From JBEKHI01 sp050012355 (lineage in GTDB: Bacteria > Actinomycetota > Actinomycetes > Streptosporangiales > Streptosporangiaceae): a stretch of 46,891 nt of DNA. Under the pieces are notes generated by a model that was not told the origin of the DNA, ran no database searches, and saw nothing but the letters and a program-made list of their open reading frames with translations. Below, piece after piece: positions 42,201-46,891 of the stretch. The DNA lies in assembly GCA_050012355.1 (NCBI GenBank), contig JBEKHI010000010.1, forward strand, positions 1 to 46,891. Reading direction: 5' to 3'. The translations under genes and the position numbers were made by a program. Position 1 is the stretch's first letter. Every line of letters begins with the position of its first letter.

Positions 42201-42355
42201 ATCGTGGTGGTCTTCCCGGTACCCGGCCCGGCCAGCACCAGTAGCGGACCGCCCTTGTGCTCAACGACCCGTTGCTGCGCGTCGTCAAGCCGCGGACGGC
42301 TCGCCGTGGGGGCCGTCCGCCGCACGAGGGTGTAGGTCGGGGTCGCGTTCTCCAT
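39242..42355 (-). CDS. adnA: AdnA, UvrD-like helicase-nuclease subunit
   Basis: 1037 aa from the ATG at 42355 (MENATPTYTLVRR matches the family; longer starts read into a repeat). Motor motifs: LDDAQQRVVEH, Walker A GPGTGKTT, TFSRKAAGELRDR, motif II FVDEYQDSD, motif III GDPDQSIYAFRGAD, SKGLEWDVV, VAATRAKRL. A nuclease domain at the C-terminus has GRVDRLEQ, VIVDLKTG and GVYQLAI. Cysteines in FARCGLRW and GCRTCPVSSCCPVH form a C...CxxCx4C pattern like the Fe-S cluster of AddB-type nucleases. It should pair with AdnB for double-strand-break resection. The gene after it (GxGYxYP) is unrelated, so the usual adnA-adnB operon is broken. Confidence 0.88.
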   Translation of the reverse strand: MENATPTYTLVRRTAPTASRPRLDDAQQRVVEHKGGPLLVLAGPGTGKTTTIVEAVAHRIEQRDIDPERILVLTFSRKAAGELRDRITQRLRRTTKEPLALTFHSYAYALVRREFTKAGDEPPRLLSAPEQLLEIRRLLRGEVQDGATRWPDALTPALATKGFAEELRDLLMRAAERGLDGKRLRQLGRSLHRDDWVAAGGFLDRYAARFDLAPVPAYDYAEIVRIAASLLSRPDTRRRERDAYDVVFVDEYQDSDPAQESLLTALAGGGRELIVVGDPDQSIYAFRGADVTAINEFPQRFRNADGSPAETVALTTCRRSGPALLAASRRVARRLPANNTGHRDLKPIAAADPGQVRVVIADTSAQEAALVADILRRAHLSDNVPYSRMAVLLRSAQRQVPLIRRALTTAGVPADIRGDEAPLPDEPGVRPLLTVLRTAIRPGTLDEETAAELLTGPLGGTDALGLRRLRRALDGTPLADALRDDRVLATMRESVAGPARRVAALIDAARRALDGGTAEDVLWAIWNKSGLADRWQEASARGGQQGAAADRDLDAVLALFDTAAHFGDQLPPGSPELFLASLSGQEIAGDTLAERAQPGDAVAVLTAHRSKGLEWDVVVVAGVQEELWPDLRLRGSLLGTDDLAEAAAGLAGIPADQRAATLSAKLMAEERRLFYVAATRAKRLLVVTAAGGDEADERPSRFLAELAGDEIEIERAGSGTRWLSLPVLVADLRRTASDPAGAPALRQSAASELARLAAAGVRGADPGDWYALTTLSDESPIVAPGETVRLSPSQVESFARCGLRWLLESAAGAGRSDVLRHLGTVIHAAAVLIAEGSTERGVADRIDEIWHHLDFGSAWYGSRQRQLAEKMVRKFLDWHASNPRELVAVEQALKVRIGQVEITGRVDRLEQDAAGRGVIVDLKTGSSAPREDELDRHPQLGVYQLAILLGAFERFGMADPGGAELVQVGKASYTARARVQRQQALGDDEDPAWAKDLVEAVAAGMAGPVFEARVNSGCRTCPVSSCCPVHPDGTQVT

Positions 42356-42446
42356 CAACAGCATTCCATCAGATACCACTGACATTCCGGCGGAGAACGC
42401 GGCCGCGCCACCGGCACCGGCGGCTGTTTCCAGCGACATCGCGACA

Positions 42447-42498
42447 CCAGCGATGGGCCACCGATGGCGCTATAGGCCCAGCGCTGGGCCATCCATGG
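42447..42498. repeat. Dispersed palindromic repeat, family 2, copy 3
   Basis: Reads CCAGCGATGGGCCACCGATGG... on + and shares the core GGCGCTATAGGCCCAGCG and CATCCATGG with copy 2. The arms pair imperfectly. It lies upstream of adnA in the 323-bp gap 42356-42678. That gap otherwise contains the family 3 repeat and a G-rich stretch but no supported gene. Confidence 0.6.
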
Positions 42499-42570
42499 GG
42501 CCGCAGGAGCCTCCAGCCGGGCGGAATGTCCTGTATGTGAGTTATTGGCGACGGAGAAGGCGGCCGGGTC

Positions 42571-42633
42571 GCTCTAGCCCGGTCGATGTGACATCGACCG
42601 CGCTCTAGCCCGGTCGATGTCACATCGACCGGG
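42571..42633. repeat. Palindromic repeat, family 3, upstream of adnA
   Basis: Two 30-bp direct repeats (42571-42600, 42602-42631) each contain a 19-bp palindrome, GGTCGATGTGACATCGACC or its complement form. Because the two centres (G and C) are complementary, the halves also form one perfect 23-bp stem (42578-42600 with 42611-42633, loop CGCTCTAGCC). The same array lies inside adnB. Confidence 0.75.
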
Positions 42634-42678
42634 CCGGGCCGGGGCGGGTTGGGGCGGGGCGACGGGGGGCGGGGGCGG

Positions 42679-42984
42679 TCAGTCGGGGGGTGGGGACCAG
42701 CGGGCTTGGCGCATGTCTACCCGTACTGGGTCGCGGGGTGAGCGGAGCGGGGTGTTTTCGTCGCGGTAGTGCTCTAGGGCGGCCCGGTCGTGGCCGGGCG
42801 GGGGTGTGCCGTCGGAGTGGATGACTCGCCACCAGGGGACGCCGCCGCCGTAGGTGGACATCACCCGGCCGACCTGCCTCGGGCCGCCGGACGCCAGGTA
42901 CTCGGCGATGTCGCCGTAGGACATGACGTGACCAGGTGGGATCGAGTCGACGACGTCTAGGACGCGTGAGGAGTAGTCGTCCAT
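42679..42984 (-). CDS. Alkyltransferase-like protein (MGMT family without catalytic Cys)
   Basis: 101 aa with the MGMT/Ogt DNA-binding fold (VVDSIPPGHVMSYGDIAEYLA, then RQVGRVMS). The reactive PCHRV motif is PWWRV, so Cys is replaced by Trp as in ATL proteins, which recognise O6-alkylguanine and hand it to nucleotide excision repair. It matches the position of Rv3204 next to adnA in mycobacteria. The ATG at 42984 is one base after the mycosin gene stop (TGACATG), suggesting coupled translation. Confidence 0.85.
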   Translation of the reverse strand: MDDYSSRVLDVVDSIPPGHVMSYGDIAEYLASGGPRQVGRVMSTYGGGVPWWRVIHSDGTPPPGHDRAALEHYRDENTPLRSPRDPVRVDMRQARWSPPPD

Positions 42985-42985
42985 G

Positions 42986-44251
42986 TCAGTGACAGTTCCA
43001 GGGCTGTTCGTCGTCATCGTAAGCGTGTGCACCGGAAGCCACCGCTCCGTAGACAGCCAGCCGAGCATGGCGGATCGCCGAGACGCGCCTGGTGGCGGCC
43101 ACCGTCAGTACCAGGAAGCCAAGAGCCAGCACGGCGAACAGCACCAGGTCCAGAACGCCGCGGGAATGGACCGGCGCCGCGGGGACGGCGGACGCGCCGC
43201 CGCCGAAGGAGGCCCGCGTCGTCACGCCAGCCGCCGTAGTGTGCAAAACAGCCAGCCGTCCCGCCTCGGTGAGCGCGGCGGCCGCGTTGACCACGCCGAA
43301 GCCGACCTGGACGTCATAGCCCCCGGCGGGCTGGTCGGACGTGCCGTAGCTGAGGGCCTCGGCGACCAGGTCGGGGGCGAGCCACGAGTAGCGCGCCTTG
43401 ATCAGCGCCGCTACCCCCGCGACCAGCGCACACGCCGGGCTCGTACCGCTGACCAGCCAGTACTGACCATCTCGGCCCTGCCCGGGCACGTTCACGCCGG
43501 GCGCGGCGACCAGCACCGACAGGTTGTTGCTGGAGAAGCCAGCGGCCTCCCCAACAGAGCCGACCGCCCCCACCCCGATCACGCCGGGGTAGTCGGCCGG
43601 GAACGAGACCGGAGCGAATCCGTTGTCGCGTGACTCGTCGTCGGCACCGGAGTTCCCGGAAGACGCGACGACCACCGCGCCCTTCACGGATGCGTACTGA
43701 AGGGCCGATCGCACCGCGGCGCTCGGCACCGAGTATCCGATCGACATGCTGATGACCTTGGCGCCGTCATTGACCGCGTCCCTGATCGCCGTCGCGAGCG
43801 AGGACTGGATGCGCGTCTCCGGCTCACGCTCGTAGGTCTGGTAGCCCGGGTCGCTGTGGTCGGGGATCACCCGGATGGACAGGATGCGAGCGGCCGGTGC
43901 TACGCCGATGATGCCGCTGCCGCCCCCGTCGTGCCCGTGGCCGGCGATGATCGAGGCCATCCAGGTCCCGTGCACGCCCCAGCCCGGGTTAGTGTCCGGC
44001 GTGTTCAGCCCGGTCAGGTCCGGCCCGGTGGTGACCGAACCCGCCAGATCGCTGACGTCACCGTTCACGCCGCTGTCGATCACCGCCACCGTCACGTCCT
44101 GCCCGGTGGACTGCTGCCATGCTTGCGGCACGTTCATCATGTCCAGCACCCACTGCTGGCTGTCGCGGATGCTGTCGGTCGCGGTCGCGCCGGCGGGCGC
44201 GGCGAAGAGCAGTACCGCGGCGCACGCGGACACCGCAGCCCGGATCAGCAT
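42986..44251 (-). CDS. Mycosin-like subtilisin (S8) protease, membrane-anchored
   Basis: 421 aa. Signal peptide (LIRAAVSACAAVLLFAAP), then subtilase triad Asp in VAVIDSGVNG, His in GVHGTWMASIIAG and Ser in SGTSPACALVAGVAALI. A C-terminal transmembrane helix (LDLVLFAVLALGFLVLTVAA) with a short cytoplasmic tail resembles type VII secretion mycosins, although no ESX genes are seen nearby. The PACA after the Ser is a variant of the more common MATP/SAPH. It overlaps the upstream membrane-protein gene by seven bases and leads into the ATL gene. Confidence 0.85.
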   Translation of the reverse strand: MLIRAAVSACAAVLLFAAPAGATATDSIRDSQQWVLDMMNVPQAWQQSTGQDVTVAVIDSGVNGDVSDLAGSVTTGPDLTGLNTPDTNPGWGVHGTWMASIIAGHGHDGGGSGIIGVAPAARILSIRVIPDHSDPGYQTYEREPETRIQSSLATAIRDAVNDGAKVISMSIGYSVPSAAVRSALQYASVKGAVVVASSGNSGADDESRDNGFAPVSFPADYPGVIGVGAVGSVGEAAGFSSNNLSVLVAAPGVNVPGQGRDGQYWLVSGTSPACALVAGVAALIKARYSWLAPDLVAEALSYGTSDQPAGGYDVQVGFGVVNAAAALTEAGRLAVLHTTAAGVTTRASFGGGASAVPAAPVHSRGVLDLVLFAVLALGFLVLTVAATRRVSAIRHARLAVYGAVASGAHAYDDDEQPWNCH

Positions 44252-45009
44252 CCGGGCGCTCCCGGGCAGTGCGGTACCGCGGGCGCAGCGGCGAGGGTAT
44301 CCGCCACCGAATGCGCGACACCGGACGCCATGGTGGTCATCTCGGCACTCTCATACTGGTCGCCGCTCACCGGCAGGACCGGGCGGTCGTCGGAATAGCC
44401 GACCGTATACAGCACGACGTACGGTCCGGCGCTGAAGTCGGCGGACAGCTGCCGCCGGGCATCGGTGAACTCACCGGCCACCGTTCCCGGGAACATCGCC
44501 GTCCGCACCCCCGGGACCCGGCCGGACGATGTCAGCGCCGAAGCCGCGGCCCGCGCCGAGCCAGCGTTCGACAGCACCGCGACTCCGACGGTGACCACAT
44601 AGGTGTCGGTGGTGTCGGCGTAGGTGGCCCGCAGCACCGCCTGGCAGCCGTGCTTGACCAGCACGGATGCCACCGGCGTATCGAGCGCGCCGTCACACGA
44701 CGACTGCGGCGCGATGCCGACCCGGTGCGCGGACAGCGACAACGTGTCCACGGTGCCGTCGTCGAGCAGCGACGTCGGCTGGTAGCCAACGCTGGCGCGG
44801 AAGATCTCACCAGCCCGCAGCTGTCGCCAGCGCGCCGCCACTTCCCAGCTCATGATCGCCTGTTGCTGCGCGGCGGTGAACCTGCGCGGCAGCACCTGCA
44901 ACGCGGCGCCGGTCACGCACACCACCAGTCCAGCCGCACCGATGACGAGGACGGTAACTGCCGCGACCAAGCGCAGCGTGCGGCGTGGTACCTCCGCCTG
45001 ACTCGACAC
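44245..45009 (-). CDS. Single-pass membrane protein next to the mycosin gene
   Basis: 254 aa. One N-terminal transmembrane helix (LVAAVTVLVIGAAGLVVCVTG) and a likely extracytoplasmic domain with Cys pairs (QSSCDGALD, KHGCQAVL). I do not recognise the domain. Its gene overlaps the protease gene, so the two products probably work together. GTG at 45009 is chosen: TACCAT (45016-45021) lies six bases upstream, which suggests a leaderless start. An earlier in-frame start at 45051 would overlap the ABC-F remnant. Confidence 0.7.
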   Translation of the reverse strand: MSSQAEVPRRTLRLVAAVTVLVIGAAGLVVCVTGAALQVLPRRFTAAQQQAIMSWEVAARWRQLRAGEIFRASVGYQPTSLLDDGTVDTLSLSAHRVGIAPQSSCDGALDTPVASVLVKHGCQAVLRATYADTTDTYVVTVGVAVLSNAGSARAAASALTSSGRVPGVRTAMFPGTVAGEFTDARRQLSADFSAGPYVVLYTVGYSDDRPVLPVSGDQYESAEMTTMASGVAHSVADTLAAAPAVPHCPGAPGC

Positions 45010-45025
45010 GCTCAAATGGTATTGG

Positions 45026-46412
45026 CTAATCCTCGGTGAGGCCGGCGTCACGCTCCAGACGCAACCAGCGGGTAATACCTACCGATCGCAGGAAGGGCCG
45101 ATCGTGGCTGACGACGATCAGCGCGCCCTCATAACATGCCAGTACCGCCCGCAGTCGCTCACCACCGGACAGCGTGCCGGCCCGCTGATCGGCCCGGCCG
45201 CCGCGGAAGCCGAACCGGGCCAGCCGCTGCCGCGCCTCATGCGGCGGCCCGCCAACATTGACAACGATCGTCGCGTCCTCGTCCAGGATGTCCAGCCGCT
45301 GCGGCAGGTACGCGGTGGTCGCGGGACGCACCGACACGCCGTCCAGCTGCCTAGTCGCGGCGATGGCGTTGAGCAGGGTGGTTTTGCCCGCGCCGTTCGG
45401 GCCGGTCAGGGCGACATGTTCCGGGCCGCGCAACGTGAGCGAGGCCAGCCCGGCCCGGCGGGTCCAGTCTGGTGGCCAGCGCGCGTCGACCAGGCCGCTG
45501 ATGTGCAGCACGGTGCGGCCGGCCGGGACCCGGGTGCCCGGCAAGTCGACGTGGATCGCTGGTTCGTCGTGCAGCCGCTGCTCGGCGTCGGCGAGCCGCG
45601 CCTTGGCATCCTCGAGTCGCTGCTGGTGCAGCTCATGGCTAGCGCCCGCGGTTTCCTGCGCGTGGGTCTTGCGCGCGTGCGCGACGATACGCGGCAGCGA
45701 TCCGGACGCGGCGACCCGACGGCCCTGGCGATCCCGGCGTGCCTGTTTCGTCAGGCTCTCCACTAGATCGCGGTGCTCGCGCTTGACGGACGCGGCGGCC
45801 GACGCGACCGCGCGTTCGGCCGCCTGCTGCTCGGCGTCCCGCTGGGCCTGGTACGCGGCGAAGTTCCCGCCGTAAGTGCGTAGCTCGCCATCGGACAGCT
45901 CGGCGATCTGATCGACGCGCTCCAGCAGCTCACGGTCGTGGCTAACGACCACGAGCACGCCGGGCCAGCGCGACCAGGATCGTCTCGCCGCCGGACAACC
46001 TGCCAACCGGATCGCCGGGATCGAGATGCGCCAGGCCCAGCCGGTCGAGCTGGGCGCGGGCACGGTCTTCGATGTCCCAGTCGTTCCCGATGGTGTCGAA
46101 ATGCGGTTGCCGGACGTCGCCCGATTCGACCGCCTGGATCGCCGCTAGCACCGCCTCGATACCGAGCAGTTCGGCGACGGAGGCGGCGAGCGTCACGTCT
46201 TGCGGCAGGTAGGCGACGTCGCCGCTGACCGTGACAGTCCCGGCAGTGGGCGTCAGCTCGCGGGCGATCAGCTTGAGCAGGGTAGATTTACCTGCGCCGT
46301 TATGGCCGATAAAGCCTGTTCGTCCTTCAGTGAACGCGGCGTTCAGGTCCGTGATGACAGCGGCGCCATCGGGCCAGGAAAACGACAGATTGGTACAAGA
46401 AATAGCGGGCAC
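45026..46412 (-). pseudogene. ABC-F ATPase gene missing the Walker B segment of both domains
   Basis: The N-terminal ABC domain (GTG 46412) has Walker A GHNGAGKST and signature LSGGE. Immediately after VALA it loses the expected LLLDEPTNNLD segment and the frame changes near 45965; the other frame resumes with WPGVLVVVSHDRELLERVD. The second domain, reached after the Lys/Arg-rich linker (EHRDLVESLTKQARRDRQGRR), has Walker A TGPNGAGKTT and signature LSGGERLRAVLA, then jumps in frame directly to CYEGALIVVSHD, again lacking Walker B. Neither ATP site can hydrolyse. ABC-F proteins normally protect ribosomes from antibiotics. Either decay or an assembly error. Confidence 0.8.
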
Positions 46413-46476
46413 GCGGAAGCTCCATACGAGTCGAGGTCGGTGTACGGGACCTCTAGAGCCTCAAACGTTTGCCCTT

Positions 46477-46890
46477 CTACTCTCCTGGTGCGGCGACAAC
46501 CATTTTAGCAGGCCCGCTCGCCGCCACCGCGCCGTCGGACGCCGGCACGAACACGGACTCGCCGTTAGCCGCCTTCACCGTTTCGCCATGCGCGCGCAGC
46601 GTCGCACTTCCTTCTAGGACCATAACGACGCGGGGTCCCTCACCCGGGAGCCGCACCTCGTCACCGGCGAGGTCCACGGTGTAGAACGCGAACTCCGGTA
46701 TCGGCGCGTCGTACTCGGTGACCCCGTCGCCGATGGCGCGGCCGGTGATGACCGGGACCTCGGCGGCCGGGTCGGTGAGCTTGAGCAACTCCGGCACGTC
46801 GATGTGCTTGCTGGTGAGGCCAGCGCGCAGCACGTTGTCGGAGTTAGCGAGCAGTTCGATGCCGGTCCCCCGCAGGTACGCGTGCAGCCC
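46477..46890 (-). CDS. manA: Mannose-6-phosphate isomerase, C-terminal end (start off-window)
   Basis: The visible 137 codons, from the window edge, read GLHAYLRGTGIELLANSDNV then LRAGLTSKHIDVPELLKL, the conserved C-terminal region of class I ManA. This is the cupin end of the zinc enzyme that interconverts mannose-6-phosphate and fructose-6-phosphate. The catalytic N-terminal part is beyond 46891. It lies upstream of the ABC-F remnant on the same strand. Confidence 0.88.
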   Translation of the reverse strand, partial: GLHAYLRGTGIELLANSDNVLRAGLTSKHIDVPELLKLTDPAAEVPVITGRAIGDGVTEYDAPIPEFAFYTVDLAGDEVRLPGEGPRVVMVLEGSATLRAHGETVKAANGESVFVPASDGAVAASGPAKMVVAAPGE

Positions 46891-46891
46891 G

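Noticed and set aside
42369..42623. Small gene on - before adnA
   Set aside because: The frame reads through repeat families 2 and 3 and has no conserved character or start signal.
42571..42633. Possible CRISPR array
   Set aside because: Only two repeat units with no real spacers, each unit itself a palindrome, and no cas genes in the window.
45026..46412. Evolved non-hydrolysing ABC-F paralogue
   Set aside because: The first loss breaks the reading frame, so a full protein cannot be made without frameshifting.

Overview
The window is very GC-rich, densely coding DNA from an actinomycete. Evidence for this is a mycofactocin locus, an AdnA/AdnB-type DNA repair motor pair, XRE(DUF5753)/DUF397/ATPase regulatory genes, a mycosin-like protease, TAnnnT promoters giving leaderless starts, and frequent GTG starts. 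Two secreted sedolisin (S53) acid proteases suggest an acid-soil lineage, perhaps near Treboniales/Streptosporangiales. That placement is an inference and cannot be proven from the window.

Layout. 1-4000: the 3' part of a membrane protein runs head-on into a secreted GDSL esterase, with a long abnormal overlap. 4048-6470: ROK glucokinase, a stand-alone Clp N-domain protein and a small HTH regulator. 6580-10106: a rearranged mycofactocin locus (mftD on +, an mftB-mftC fusion and mftA on -, mftR on +) with the same 15-bp palindrome at the mftD and mftA promoters. 10174-18577: phospholipase C-like esterase, cysteine-less DksA/TraR-like protein, secreted amidase-like protein, a broken DinB/DUF664 gene, a sedolisin, a Ski2-like helicase and a winged-helix regulator. 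19065-22512: nudC, M20 peptidase and purM in one tight operon. 22599-24185: a PIN toxin/antitoxin pair with an extra antitoxin fragment, and a thiamine-binding-like protein. 24167-27571: adnB. 27612-39077: an 11.7-kb block separating adnB from adnA, holding a sedolisin, PadR-ABC transporter operon, enoyl-CoA hydratase with a KstR-like site, a WhiJ-like XRE/DUF397/methyltransferase/ATPase cassette, a lipoprotein and a Tat-exported GxGYxYP protein. 39242-42355: adnA. 42679-46890: alkyltransferase-like protein, mycosin-like protease and its membrane neighbour, an ABC-F gene that has lost the Walker B part of both ATPase domains, and the C-terminal end of mannose-6-phosphate isomerase.

The nudC ... 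adnB-adnA-alkyltransferase order recalls the mycobacterial Rv3199c-Rv3204 neighbourhood. The 11.7-kb block therefore looks like an insertion or rearrangement between two genes that normally form one operon.

The most interesting signals are: (i) the reorganised mycofactocin cluster with a duplicated operator lying between -35 and -10; (ii) three families of dispersed palindromic repeats, one inserted in frame inside adnB and also found upstream of adnA; (iii) a LacI-type operator shared by two distant secreted-protein genes; (iv) a KstR-like operator; (v) several genes with internal deletions (ABC-F twice, DUF664 once, the esterase/membrane-protein junction). These deletions may reflect real decay or assembly/amplification artefacts.
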